Origin: Bacillus proteolyticus
GTDB lineage: Bacteria > Bacillota > Bacilli > Bacillales > Bacillaceae_G
Reading direction: 5' to 3'
DNA: 64,000 bases
NCBI RefSeq assembly: GCF_001884065.1
Contig: NZ_MACH01000153.1
Span: 1 to 64,000, forward strand
Shown here: positions 15,871-24,940 of the stretch, piece by piece
Numbering within the stretch: position 1 is the stretch's first letter
How the letters are laid out: each line of letters opens with the position of its first letter
Program-made: the position numbers and the translations under genes
The notes under the pieces: model-generated
What the model was told of the DNA's origin: nothing
Databases searched by the model: none
What the model saw: the letters and a program-made list of their open reading frames with translations, nothing else

Positions 15871-17964
15871 ATGATGAGACCGGTAGTAGTAAAAGAAAAA
15901 CAAGTGAACGAGTCACAAATACATGCTGTAGAAGATGAGGTTAGACAAGCGAAAACGATGGATCGTGATATCGTAAAACATGCGATGAAACAATCCTTTG
16001 CGAAATTGAATCCGAAAGTCATGATAAAAAATCCGATTATGTTCGTTGTGGAAATTGGATTTATCATTACGTTAATTTTATCCTTTCTTCCAAGTAGTTC
16101 TAGTAGTGTACCAGGATGGTTTAATATAACAGTTTCTCTCATTCTATTATTTACAGTTTTATTTGCGAACTTTGCAGAAGCGTTAGCTGAAGGTCGTGGT
16201 AAAGCGCAAGCTGATTCTTTAAAACAATCGAAGAAAGATGTGTTTGCAAATGTTGTAAAAGAAAATGGAGACATTGTTCAAGTTTCAGCAACTGACCTAA
16301 GAAAAGGTGACGTTGTTATTGTAAAACAAGGAGAAATGATTCCGAATGATGGTGAAGTTATTAAAGGATTAGCGTCTGTAGATGAATCTGCAATTACAGG
16401 AGAATCAGCTCCTGTAATAAAAGAAGCGGGTGGTGATTTTTGTTCCGTAACAGGTGGAACGATGGTCGTAAGTGATGAGATTACGATTGTAATTACGAGT
16501 AACCCTGGTGAATCATTTATTGATAAAATGATTTCTTTAGTAGAAGGAGCTGCCCGTCAAAAAACGCCGAATGAAATTGCTTTAAATACAGTATTAACGA
16601 GTTTAACGCTTATTTTCTTAATTGTTGTTGTGACGTTGCCGATTTTTACAAATTATTTAGGGTTTCAAATTGATACAGCTGTACTTGTAGCATTGTTAGT
16701 TTGTTTAATTCCAACGACAATTGGTGGGCTATTATCAGCGATTGGTATTGCTGGGATGGACCGCGTGACAAAGTTCAATGTGTTAGCGATGTCGGGTAAA
16801 GCAGTAGAAGCTGCGGGCGATATTAATACAATTATTTTAGATAAAACAGGTACGATTACTTTTGGGAACCGGATGGCACATACACTGCTTCCTGTAGGAA
16901 ATGAAACGATTGAGCAAGTAGGGAAATGGGCTGCAATTAGCTCAGTTTTAGACGAAACACCAGAAGGTCGATCTGTTATAGAATATGTACAAACGAAATC
17001 TATATCATATAATAGAGAACTTGCCGAACAAGGTGAATTTGTTCCGTTTAAAGCAGAAACGAGAATGAGTGGTGTTGATTTACAGGACGGAACGAAAGTG
17101 AGAAAAGGTGCTGTAGGTAGCGTGATTGAATGGGTTAGGTCACAAGGCGGAACGATTCCGAAAGATGTAAATCAAAAAGCAGATTTCATTTCAAAAGAGG
17201 GCGGGACACCACTTGTAGTTGCAGTAGGTAATCGTATTTACGGTTTAATTTATTTAAAGGATACAGTAAAACCTGGTATGCGTGAACGTTTTGAACAGTT
17301 GCGCCAAATGGGGATTAAAACGGTTATGTGTACTGGTGATAATCCATTAACAGCAGCAACAATTGCAAAAGAAGCAGGGGTAGATGAATTCGTTGCCGAG
17401 TGTAAACCAGAAGATAAAATTGCAGTTATTAAGGCAGAGCAAGATAAAGGGAAACTTGTAGCGATGACGGGTGATGGTACAAATGATGCTCCGGCATTAG
17501 CGCAGGCTGACGTTGGATTAGCGATGAATAGTGGTACGACAGCTGCGAAAGAAGCAGCGAATATGATTGATTTAGATTCGAACCCGACAAAAATTATTGA
17601 GGTTGTAGGAATTGGTAAGCAATTGTTAATGACTCGTGGTGCGTTAACGACGTTTAGTATTGCGAATGACATCGCGAAATATTTCGCGATCATTCCAGCG
17701 ATGTTTACACTTGCGATTCCGCAAATGGAAGCATTAAACATTATGAAATTAACATCACCGCTTTCAGCAATCTTATCAGCATTAATATTTAATGCAGTTA
17801 TTATTCCGTTACTCATTCCGCTAGCTATGAAAGGTATCGCATATAAACCGATGAGTTCGAATGCACTACTTAGCCGAAACTTACTCATTTACGGGCTTGG
17901 CGGAGTTATCGTTCCGTTCATTGGAATTAAAGTAATTGATATGATTGTCGGCTTGTTCATATAA
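15871..17964 (+). CDS. kdpB: Potassium-transporting ATPase subunit B
   Basis: A 697-residue P-type ATPase (class IA) that energises KdpA. Key motifs are seen: TGES actuator loop (AITGESAPV), phosphorylation site DKTGT with Asp at residue 324, KGA in the nucleotide domain, TGDN, and the hinge [10 protein letters not shown]. Length and membrane topology match the family. ATG 15871 or the in-frame ATG next to it may be used; GGAGGG lies upstream. Confidence 0.98.
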   Translation: MMRPVVVKEKQVNESQIHAVEDEVRQAKTMDRDIVKHAMKQSFAKLNPKVMIKNPIMFVVEIGFIITLILSFLPSSSSSVPGWFNITVSLILLFTVLFANFAEALAEGRGKAQADSLKQSKKDVFANVVKENGDIVQVSATDLRKGDVVIVKQGEMIPNDGEVIKGLASVDESAITGESAPVIKEAGGDFCSVTGGTMVVSDEITIVITSNPGESFIDKMISLVEGAARQKTPNEIALNTVLTSLTLIFLIVVVTLPIFTNYLGFQIDTAVLVALLVCLIPTTIGGLLSAIGIAGMDRVTKFNVLAMSGKAVEAAGDINTIILDKTGTITFGNRMAHTLLPVGNETIEQVGKWAAISSVLDETPEGRSVIEYVQTKSISYNRELAEQGEFVPFKAETRMSGVDLQDGTKVRKGAVGSVIEWVRSQGGTIPKDVNQKADFISKEGGTPLVVAVGNRIYGLIYLKDTVKPGMRERFEQLRQMGIKTVMCTGDNPLTAATIAKEAGVDEFVAECKPEDKIAVIKAEQDKGKLVAMTGDGTNDAPALAQADVGLAMNSGTTAAKEAANMIDLDSNPTKIIEVVGIGKQLLMTRGALTTFSIANDIAKYFAIIPAMFTLAIPQMEALNIMKLTSPLSAILSALIFNAVIIPLLIPLAMKGIAYKPMSSNALLSRNLLIYGLGGVIVPFIGIKVIDMIVGLFI

Positions 17965-17981
17965 GGAAGAGGGGAAAAAAG

Positions 17982-18563
17982 ATGGCGAAAAAACAAAGTA
18001 TACTTTCACCAATTATTCGTATTACTTTTACATTTCTAGTCTTGTGCGGCCTTGTATACCCACTGATTGTAACTGGTATAGCGCAAGCGGTAATGAAGGA
18101 TAATGCAGATGGAAGTCTTATATATAATGATAAGGATGAAGTAGTTGGTTCAAAATTAATCGGTCAAAATTTCACAGACCCACGTTATTTTCATGGACGT
18201 GTCTCTAGTATAGAATATAAAGCAGAAGCATCTGGTTCAAATAACTATGCACCGTCTAATCCAGATTTAGAGAAACGAGTAGAGAAAAGTATTGCAGACT
18301 GGAAGGAAAAAAATCCAACTGTTCCAGTTACAGAAGTACCGATAGATTTAGTGACGAATTCAGGTTCAGGGCTTGATCCTGACATTAGTCCGAAGGCGGC
18401 TTCCGTACAGGTAGATCGTATCTCGAAATTAACGAATATTCCGAAAGAAAAGCTAGATCAATTGATTAAGGATCAAACGGAAGGCGCTGCACTCGGCTTG
18501 TTTGGAGAAGATCGCGTGAACGTCTTAAAGTTAAATTTAGAATTACAGAAATTAATGAAATAG
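17982..18563 (+). CDS. kdpC: Potassium-transporting ATPase subunit C
   Basis: A 193-residue KdpC with a single N-terminal membrane helix (residues 10-33) and an outside domain that carries the family segments [34 protein letters not shown] and [14 protein letters not shown]. It stabilises the complex and raises potassium affinity. It sits 17 bp after kdpB with AAGAGGGG upstream, and a terminator follows. Confidence 0.97.
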   Translation: MAKKQSILSPIIRITFTFLVLCGLVYPLIVTGIAQAVMKDNADGSLIYNDKDEVVGSKLIGQNFTDPRYFHGRVSSIEYKAEASGSNNYAPSNPDLEKRVEKSIADWKEKNPTVPVTEVPIDLVTNSGSGLDPDISPKAASVQVDRISKLTNIPKEKLDQLIKDQTEGAALGLFGEDRVNVLKLNLELQKLMK

Positions 18564-18570
18564 TAACAGT

Positions 18571-18602
18571 GCTACCTCAATCTAACGGATTGAGGTAGCG
18601 TT
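18571..18602 (+). terminator. Hairpin between kdpC and kdpD
   Basis: GCTACCTCAATC and GATTGAGGTAGC form a perfect 12-bp stem followed by GTTGTTT. It may reduce transcription into the truncated kdpD, giving lower sensor levels than the pump. Confidence 0.75.
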
Positions 18603-18619
18603 GTTTCGAAAGAAAGGTT

Positions 18620-19774
18620 GTGAGTGTTTTGTATGCGGATGACTATAAACCGACGTTTCAAAGGCGAACGCCAGAAGAGTATTTAGAATACATTCGTCAG
18701 CAAAATCGCGGGAAGTTAAAGCTATACGTAGGGGCGGCTCCAGGAGTAGGGAAAAGTTATAAAATGCTATTTGATGCAAGAGAGATGAAAAAAGACGGTA
18801 TTGATATTGTAATTGGTTTAATTGAAACACATGGGAGAATTGAGACGGAAGAAGCAATTGCTGATTTAGAAAAAGTTCCGTTAAAAGAAATAGACTATAA
18901 AGGAAAAGTATTTTATGAACTTGATGTAGAAGGAATTATAAAACGTGCACCGCAAGTAGTTGTTGTGGATGAACTTGCGCATAGTAATATTCCTGGGTCG
19001 AAAAATAAGAAACGTTACATGGATGTGCAGGAATTGTTAGATGCCGGTATATCTGTATTATCAGCATTTAATATTCAACATTTAGAAAGTGTTCATGACA
19101 TTGTAGCTCAAATTACGAATGTAAAAGTACGAGAACGAATTCCGGATTTTATTTTGCAAAAAGCAAATGAAATTCAGCTTGTTGATGCAACACCTGAGGT
19201 ATTAAGGAAGAGATTAATAGATGGAAAGATATATAAAGAAGAAAAAATAGAGCAAAGCTTACAAAATTTCTTTACGCTTAATAATTTAGGGGCACTACGG
19301 GAATTATCGCTTCGCGAAGTTGCAGACGATATGGATGAGAAAATTAGTCAAACAGTTATAGAACCCATTGGCGTGAAAGAAAAAATTCTCGTTTGTGTAC
19401 AATACAGTTCAACAGCAGAGAAATTAATACGGAGAGGTTGGCGCATGGCTGATCGGTTAAACGCTGAATTGTATGTCTTAAACGTAGAAAGAGAAAATAT
19501 AGATTCTATTTCAGCAGGGAAAAAGCAAACAATTGAAGAGTGGAAATCGCTAACGAATCAATTTGATGCGAGCTTTGTATTAGAAGAAGCGAAAGGAAGA
19601 AAACCCGCTGATGTTATTATTGAAGTCGCGAACAGACTACAGGTGACACAAGTTTTACTCGGGCAATCGGCGAGAACACGGTGGGAAGAAATACGAAAAG
19701 GTTCTATTGTAAATGAAATTATGAGACAAACGAAGTATATTGATATTCATATTGTTGCTGATCAAAGAGCTTAA
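18620..19774 (+). CDS. kdpD: Kinase-less KdpD (N-terminal sensor + Usp domain)
   Basis: A 384-residue protein covering only the N-terminal half of a KdpD. The KdpD sensor domain occupies about residues 25-235, with Walker A GAAPGVGKS (38-46), the VVVDELAHSN Walker B-like segment and NIQHLES. A universal-stress-type domain follows (about 250-375). The membrane-spanning, GAF and histidine-kinase regions of normal (about 900-residue) KdpD are absent, and no kdpE follows. The coding end is clean with a normal stop and no decayed downstream sequence, so this is a stable short form rather than a fresh truncation. In Staphylococcus aureus the KdpD Usp domain binds c-di-AMP; the SxS...FTAxY pattern is only partly conserved here. 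The start is GTG 18620 or TTG 18629. Confidence 0.9.
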   Translation: MSVLYADDYKPTFQRRTPEEYLEYIRQQNRGKLKLYVGAAPGVGKSYKMLFDAREMKKDGIDIVIGLIETHGRIETEEAIADLEKVPLKEIDYKGKVFYELDVEGIIKRAPQVVVVDELAHSNIPGSKNKKRYMDVQELLDAGISVLSAFNIQHLESVHDIVAQITNVKVRERIPDFILQKANEIQLVDATPEVLRKRLIDGKIYKEEKIEQSLQNFFTLNNLGALRELSLREVADDMDEKISQTVIEPIGVKEKILVCVQYSSTAEKLIRRGWRMADRLNAELYVLNVERENIDSISAGKKQTIEEWKSLTNQFDASFVLEEAKGRKPADVIIEVANRLQVTQVLLGQSARTRWEEIRKGSIVNEIMRQTKYIDIHIVADQRA

Positions 19775-19995
19775 AATAGAGACCTCCTTTCGGGAAGTCT
19801 CTAAGGTGTTGTGTATGAGTATACTACTTCTACTCATTAGGTAGCATAGTAAAAAAATTCAAATCCGTCAGGGTTTATTTGATAGCCTACTTTTATAACA
19901 TCTATAAACGATAATAAAATACTACATGAAAAGACCATATTTTGTATAAAAATATGTCTTAAGTTGATGGGCATGGGATGGAACCTTATCCTTGT

Positions 19996-20493
19996 TTAGA
20001 CCGGATATCCGCCTGTTGGCGGTGGCCAAGCACTAAATAATCTGCGAATCAGCACAATTTCTCCTAAATGGTAGGAGTTGTGAGATGCAATATTGCGTAG
20101 AACACCGCCAGGGGTTTCACCAGGCCATTCCTCCAATGTCTGGTCTAATTGAACAGTTTTGGCAATCGTACATGCCTGCTCAATCCCTTGAAGAAAATAC
20201 TGAATACTCTGTTGCCACTCTTCCTCACTGGCAGGCCATTCTTCTTCAGGCCAGCTCTCTTTTACATGGGCAGGCAATGCAGGCTTCTTCCCCTGAGCGG
20301 ATAATAAGAGAAAATCTTGCCAGTAGGTCATGTGTTTCACTAATTGATAAATAGAATAAGGTAGTTCCTCTCTGCGCTTTCCCGCAAGCGCCACGTCTAT
20401 ATCCGACAAAGCATTCTTGATGGGAAGATGTCCTCGTTCTCCTCTTAACGATTTTACTAATGCCTGGCTAAACGCTTTATTTGATTGCTCCAT
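19996..20493 (-). CDS. DinB-like putative metal-dependent protein
   Basis: A 165-residue helical-bundle protein of the DinB/YfiT type. The histidine triad is partly visible: VKHMTYWQD in the first half and the paired HNSYHLGEI near the C-terminus. DinB-fold proteins bind a divalent metal, and many act as thiol-dependent transferases (bacillithiol in Bacillus); the reaction here is unknown. The start at 20493 follows GGATGGGAG; the frame could extend to 20562. The gene is clearly more GC-rich than its neighbours (many GCC, CTG and GGC codons), which suggests acquisition from another Bacillales lineage. Confidence 0.75.
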   Translation of the reverse strand: MEQSNKAFSQALVKSLRGERGHLPIKNALSDIDVALAGKRREELPYSIYQLVKHMTYWQDFLLLSAQGKKPALPAHVKESWPEEEWPASEEEWQQSIQYFLQGIEQACTIAKTVQLDQTLEEWPGETPGGVLRNIASHNSYHLGEIVLIRRLFSAWPPPTGGYPV

Positions 20494-20678
20494 AATAACT
20501 GACTCCCATCCTGTTTTATTTGCTAATTTGCTGATTTTATGGTCGGTCTCTTTTATATGCACTAAATATATTAGAGAAGCTTTACGACTATTAAGAGAAA
20601 GTAAAATAAGGCAAAAATAACAAGAATCACTGACTTCTTAATGTACAGGAAATCGTTGATTTTTATTTGAATTGTACC

Positions 20679-20801
20679 TTAATGTACAATTGTAGGAACA
20701 GATAAATCAAAGGTTTGAATGACAACATCCAGGTCTGCGTTAATGTCAGCCACTTTTGATTTTAGGTTGTCCAATCCCTCCTGAATTTTATCCAATTGAT
20801 A
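20679..20801 (-). pseudogene. C-terminal gene fragment
   Basis: A 38-codon minus-strand stretch (begins LDKIQEGLDNLKSK, ends LSVPTIVH) has protein-like amphipathic coiled-coil composition but no start codon; an in-frame stop lies three codons upstream. It looks like the 3' end of a deleted gene. The family is not recognisable. Together with 20802-21037, where I see no gene, it marks a decayed interval. Confidence 0.35.
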
Positions 20802-21037
20802 TTATTGTGAATGAACTATGAGTTGATTATAATGATTAGAGTGAACTCTAAGTCAAGAAAAAAATAATAAAAGGATAGTTATCCTATTATGAGGGAGTTC
20901 GCGAAGCAAAAATAGCGCTACTATACTAAGGTCATTCATGTGTGATAATACATTAATTAAATATATGTATATACATAGTTTCTCAGAGTGATGTGATGTC
21001 AGGTATGAGCTGTGTAACAACTAGAGGTGATTGAAGA

Positions 21038-21250
21038 ATATTTACCTTTACATATAAGACAGAAGAATATGTTGTTCACAAAACTTCACTTGGGATCGGA
21101 AAGTTATTACGAAAGGGCTATGTAATCGCAGATTGGAATATTCGTCTTGAGGAAGATATGTATTACATCGAGATGAATGTATATTATGATGATTATATAG
21201 AGGGTCAATACTTACTGTTAGGCGTATTTCATGCGGTTTTGTATGGGTGA
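21038..21250 (+). pseudogene. Remnant of a small protein gene, truncated 5' end
   Basis: About 69 codons of convincing coding sequence (segments such as KTEEYVVHKTSLGIGKLL and GYVIADWNIRLEEDMYYIEM, ending FHAVLYG) with no ATG, GTG or TTG; a stop lies immediately upstream in frame. AGAGGTGATTGAAG sits where a start region would be, so a lost start codon or a frameshift is likely. Its TGA stop shares its last base with the ATAAA flank of the adjacent bcr1-like repeat, so insertion of the repeat may have altered the 3' end. The family is not recognised. Confidence 0.45.
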
Positions 21251-21380
21251 TAAAGTGAAACTTTAATCAGTGGGGGTTTTGTTCATCCCCCACTGATTAG
21301 CAGCCCGACTCCCAACTAACTTCTTCGCTTCAGCTGAATTTTGAGGTGGAAGTCTTACTGCCCGCAAATAGTGGGATAAA
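21250..21380 (+). repeat. bcr1-like mobile palindromic repeat, copy A
   Basis: An element of about 130 bp bounded by ATAAA direct repeats (21250-21254 and 21376-21380). It contains a palindrome ATCAGTGGGGG / CCCCCACTGAT and the conserved block GAGGTGGAAGTCTTACTG with CAAATAGTGGG at its end. It shares these blocks with copies at 28760, 36230, 56469 and 58017. The name is from memory of the B. cereus group bcr1 family, which has such flanks. Confidence 0.75.
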
Positions 21381-21385
21381 TAAGA

Positions 21386-21426
21386 AGTACCGGTATTCTT
21401 CATGGGAAGGATGCCGGTATTTTTTA
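21386..21426. terminator. Intrinsic terminator
   Basis: TACCGGTATTCTTC and GAAGGATGCCGGTA pair around a short loop, followed by a T-run. No intact gene precedes it, which supports the view that the 21.0-21.25 kb remnant was once a gene. Confidence 0.65.
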
Positions 21427-21580
21427 TGTGGTTCTGGTGTTACTCCTAGGAAAAGAAAAAATCCCTCCATTTCAAGCCTTTTGAATATAGTTTCTGAAAG
21501 AACTCATATATAATAGAAAAAGATACTTAACATAGTGAATAATTAAAGAGTCAATATATATAGAAAGAGGAGAGAGTAAC

Positions 21581-22435
21581 ATGCTTGAAAATACGGGTTT
21601 AGTATTGGAAGGCGGCGGTATGCGCGGTGTATATACTGGCGGGATATTAGAATACTTTATGGAACAAGATTTATATTTTCCATATGTAATCGGTGTATCA
21701 GCTGGTGCTTGCCATGCAGCGTCGTATCTTTCCAGACAAAGGAATAGAAATAAGACAGTAAATATTGATTATGCATCACATCCGCAATATTTATCGTATA
21801 AAAACTTATGGAAAAAGCGTCAATTATTTGATATGGATTTCATCTTTCATGAAATTCCAGAAAAACATGTCCCATTTGATTTTGACACATACTTTAATAG
21901 TCCAGAGCGTTTCCTTGTAGGAACAACAGATTGTGAAACAGGACAACCCGTTTATTTTGAAAAAGAGGGAACGAATGATGATGCGTTAAATTTATTGCAA
22001 GCGTCTAGTTCATTGCCTTTCATTGCACCAGCAGTAAATTACCGTGGTAAGCAACTGTTAGATGGCGGGATTTCAGATCCGATTCCAGTTCGTAAAGCAC
22101 AGGGAGATGGGTTTGAAAAATCAGTCGTTATTTTGACGAGAAATCATGGTTATGCGAAGAAAAAATCAAAATTTGGTTGGGTTGCAGCGAAAGCTTATAA
22201 AAAATATCCGAACCTTGTTAATGCGATGCTGAATCGTTATGAAGTGTATAATGAAACACTTCACTACATTGAAAAAGAAGAGCAAGCGGGTAATTTATTT
22301 GTCATTAGACCAGAAGTGCCTCTTCAAGTAGATCGTATGGAAAAAGATAAGGCAAAATTGCAAAGTTTATATGAGCAAGGCTATGAAGATGCAAAGAGAA
22401 AATTTGCAGATTTACAGGCGTTCTTGCAAAAATAA
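21581..22435 (+). CDS. Patatin-like phospholipase
   Basis: A 284-residue patatin-family lipid acyl hydrolase with no signal peptide. Seen: oxyanion-hole LEGGGMRGVYTGG, nucleophile elbow GVSAG (catalytic Ser) and the catalytic Asp in LDGGISDP. Bacterial members of this subgroup (RssA/YlbK-like, DUF6363 C-terminus) probably act on membrane lipids; the substrate is unknown. GAGGAGAGAG precedes the ATG. It is monocistronic, with a strong terminator immediately after the stop. Confidence 0.92.
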   Translation: MLENTGLVLEGGGMRGVYTGGILEYFMEQDLYFPYVIGVSAGACHAASYLSRQRNRNKTVNIDYASHPQYLSYKNLWKKRQLFDMDFIFHEIPEKHVPFDFDTYFNSPERFLVGTTDCETGQPVYFEKEGTNDDALNLLQASSSLPFIAPAVNYRGKQLLDGGISDPIPVRKAQGDGFEKSVVILTRNHGYAKKKSKFGWVAAKAYKKYPNLVNAMLNRYEVYNETLHYIEKEEQAGNLFVIRPEVPLQVDRMEKDKAKLQSLYEQGYEDAKRKFADLQAFLQK

Positions 22436-22439
22436 TAAT

Positions 22440-22473
22440 TAGGCTGCGGAGAAGAAATTCTCCGCAGCCTTTT
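22440..22473. terminator. Shared bidirectional terminator
   Basis: AGGCTGCGGAGAA and TTCTCCGCAGCCT form a perfect stem followed by TTTTTT. It serves the patatin gene and, on the other strand, the ABC permease gene ending at 22474. Confidence 0.88.
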
Positions 22474-23469
22474 TTATTTACGCTTCTTTTTAATAAACGA
22501 AAAGGCTAAAGCTGTAATCAAAATACTACCTTTAATAATATCTTGTGCATAATAAGGAACGTTCATCATTGTGAGGCCATTTAATATAATTCCGATTAAT
22601 ACCGAGCCGAGGAACGTTCCGACTATATTTGGTTTCTTGGCACCGAACATTGCATAACCGATATAGGCAGCTGCAACTGCATCCATTAATAATGGGGCAC
22701 CAGCTGAAACTTGCCCTGTTCCAACGCGGCTACATAGAATAATCCCGCCGACAGAGGCGAGTAAACCGCTAATCATATAAGCGTATACACGGTAACGATC
22801 AGTAGGGATACCGGCTAGTCTAGCAGCTTCTCGATTCCCACCTGTCATATAAAAGAAACGACCGTACGTTGTTTTTTCTAAAAATAGATGTGCAATTAAA
22901 ACGACGATAAGCATGATAATGACAGGGACTGGAATTCCTAAAATGGAACCTTGACCGATAAATAAAAAAGATGGAATAAAATGTCCTGTGGCACCCGACA
23001 TTCCTTCATATATTGAAGATCCTTTTGAAAATGTTAAGTGTAGTCCATTCACGATATACATGATACTTAGTGTAGCTAGTAAATCTGGTAGTTTAATTCG
23101 GATAACGAGTAGTGCATTTAATAATCCAACTAATAGTCCACACAGAATAGGAACAAGGAGTGTGACTAATAGTTCTTGTCGATATAAAACGAGACAAGAA
23201 GCGGCGGCAATTGTTGCTAAACTAGCGGTAGAGCCGACTGATAAATCAAACCCATCTACAATTAATGTAAAGGTAACGCCGATTGCTAGTAATGTCACAA
23301 TGGAAATAGAGCGTAAAATATCACTAATATTGTTGTATGTTAAAAAAGAATCATTGACGATAGAGAAAAAAATTGTAACACCTATAATAATAGCAACTGT
23401 ACTAAATTGATAAAAAAGATGAGTAGGTAAATATAGTTTCTTAGTTTTAGTTTTATGAACGAGATTCAA
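22474..23469 (-). CDS. Ribose-type ABC transporter permease
   Basis: A 331-residue permease of the RbsC/branched sugar family with about nine to ten helices. The family signatures are GFDLSVGSTASLA near the N-terminal third and GREAARLAGIPTDRYR in the cytoplasmic loop. A TTG start at 23469 is favoured by AAGGGAG eight bases upstream; it overlaps the ATPase stop by 17 bp. It is the last gene of a three-gene importer controlled by the SAM-I riboswitch at 26138, so the substrate may be a methionine-cycle sugar such as methylthioribose rather than ribose. That is an inference. Confidence 0.88.
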   Translation of the reverse strand: MNLVHKTKTKKLYLPTHLFYQFSTVAIIIGVTIFFSIVNDSFLTYNNISDILRSISIVTLLAIGVTFTLIVDGFDLSVGSTASLATIAAASCLVLYRQELLVTLLVPILCGLLVGLLNALLVIRIKLPDLLATLSIMYIVNGLHLTFSKGSSIYEGMSGATGHFIPSFLFIGQGSILGIPVPVIIMLIVVLIAHLFLEKTTYGRFFYMTGGNREAARLAGIPTDRYRVYAYMISGLLASVGGIILCSRVGTGQVSAGAPLLMDAVAAAYIGYAMFGAKKPNIVGTFLGSVLIGIILNGLTMMNVPYYAQDIIKGSILITALAFSFIKKKRK

Positions 23470-24940
23470 TGGAAAAGCTCCCTTCAGATAAATGTAAAAG
23501 CTGTTCAGGAGATAGGTCATTCGGCAAGTACTCACCTACAAATTCTCCGTTTGCCAGTATAAGAATGCGATCAGCGATATGTAGTGCTTCATCTTGTTCT
23601 CCTGTGAAATAAATTACGGAACTCCCGTTTTCTGTAATGTTGCGAATGAATTGAAAAATGTCTTGTTTCGCAGCTATGTCTACACCTTTAGTTGGCTCGT
23701 CCAAAAGAAATAGATTAGGTTTGAATCCATTCCATTTTGCAATTGAGACTTTTTGTTGATTTCCACCGCTAAGTGAATGAATAAAGGCTTTTGGGTCATT
23801 GGGTGAAATGCTGAAAGAAGAAATTGCCGTAGTAGCATTATTTAATTCGGTTTGTTTTCGTCTCCAACCTGATTGGTGTAAATTAGTGTGACTTATAATA
23901 TCTTCCGAAAGAAATACACCTTGTTTTCTTCTTTCTTCTGGTACAAGTGCGATTTTCGCTTTAATCGCATCTCGCGGTGTTTTAATTGTTATGTTGTGAC
24001 CATCTATTTCTGCGTGATAAGTATGACGAGCACCAAATAAAGTTTCAGCAAGTGTTGTTTTTCCACTTCCAATTAATCCGTATATCACAACAGTTTCTCC
24101 TTTTCGTATTGTAAGAGAAAGGGGAGAATGATCTTCGTGTAATTGAAGCTCTTGTACTTTAAATATTTCCTCGCTCCCGATTTTTGGTGCTGTATTAATA
24201 GGGAGTGTAAGTTGTTTTCCAGTCATTGCTTCAACAATTTGTTGATCTGTAATCGTTGTAATGGCTTGAGAAAGGGCAACTTTACCGTTATGTAGTACAG
24301 TTACATCATCCGCGAAATTTCGAATCTCTGATAAACGATGAGAAACTAGGAGGATGCCAATTCCTTTTGATGTTAAATCTTTTAATAGTTTCCCAAAGGA
24401 TTCAACTTCTTTTGGTCCAAGAGAAGAAGTAGGCTCATCTAATAAAAGATAATTTGTATTGTTAGATAGGGTTCTTGCGATAAGAAGTAATTGTTTTTCA
24501 TGTAATGAGCAGTTTGAAACATCTTCTGAAACATTTAAATCTACTTGTACAATTTGCAAATGTTGTTTAGCGAGTGCAACTAATTTTGACCTTGAAAATA
24601 GTACTTTATTTTGCATTGCTAAATGATCAATTAGTACATTTTCTAATACAGATAATCCGGGAATAAGTCCGTGATCTACTTCTTGTGTTACGAAAGAAAT
24701 ACCGTGCTTTTTTGCATCGCGTGGTGAAGTGAAGGAAACAGACTGATTATCAATTTTTATATCGCCAGCAACTGGTTGAATTTCACCAGTTGCTATTTTT
24801 AGTAAAGTACTTTTTCCCGCACCATTCATTCCTAGTAAAGCGTGCACTTTTCCTTTTTGAATATGAATAGAAACATCTTCTAAAACAGGTGTAGCTACAT
24901 GATAAGAATGTGTAATGTTTTGAAGAGAGAATGTCATCAT
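23453..24940 (-). CDS. Ribose-type ABC transporter ATPase (double domain)
   Basis: A 495-residue fused ATPase like RbsA/XylG, with two ABC cassettes (about residues 5-230 and 250-490). The first has GMNGAGKST, but its signature loop is degenerate (NCSLHEKQ); Walker B is LLLDEPTSS. The second has GLIGSGKTT, LSGGNQQK and LLDEPTKGVD. One degenerate site is normal for this family. Start ATG 24940 follows GAAGGAG; it overlaps the stop of the binding-protein gene (ATGA). Confidence 0.92.
   Translation of the reverse strand: MMTFSLQNITHSYHVATPVLEDVSIHIQKGKVHALLGMNGAGKSTLLKIATGEIQPVAGDIKIDNQSVSFTSPRDAKKHGISFVTQEVDHGLIPGLSVLENVLIDHLAMQNKVLFSRSKLVALAKQHLQIVQVDLNVSEDVSNCSLHEKQLLLIARTLSNNTNYLLLDEPTSSLGPKEVESFGKLLKDLTSKGIGILLVSHRLSEIRNFADDVTVLHNGKVALSQAITTITDQQIVEAMTGKQLTLPINTAPKIGSEEIFKVQELQLHEDHSPLSLTIRKGETVVIYGLIGSGKTTLAETLFGARHTYHAEIDGHNITIKTPRDAIKAKIALVPEERRKQGVFLSEDIISHTNLHQSGWRRKQTELNNATTAISSFSISPNDPKAFIHSLSGGNQQKVSIAKWNGFKPNLFLLDEPTKGVDIAAKQDIFQFIRNITENGSSVIYFTGEQDEALHIADRILILANGEFVGEYLPNDLSPEQLLHLSEGSFSIESRS

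Noticed and set aside
17250-17888. 212-codon open frame opposite kdpB
   Set aside because: It lies wholly within kdpB, whose hinge motif and membrane helices are clear. The antisense product has no recognisable features.
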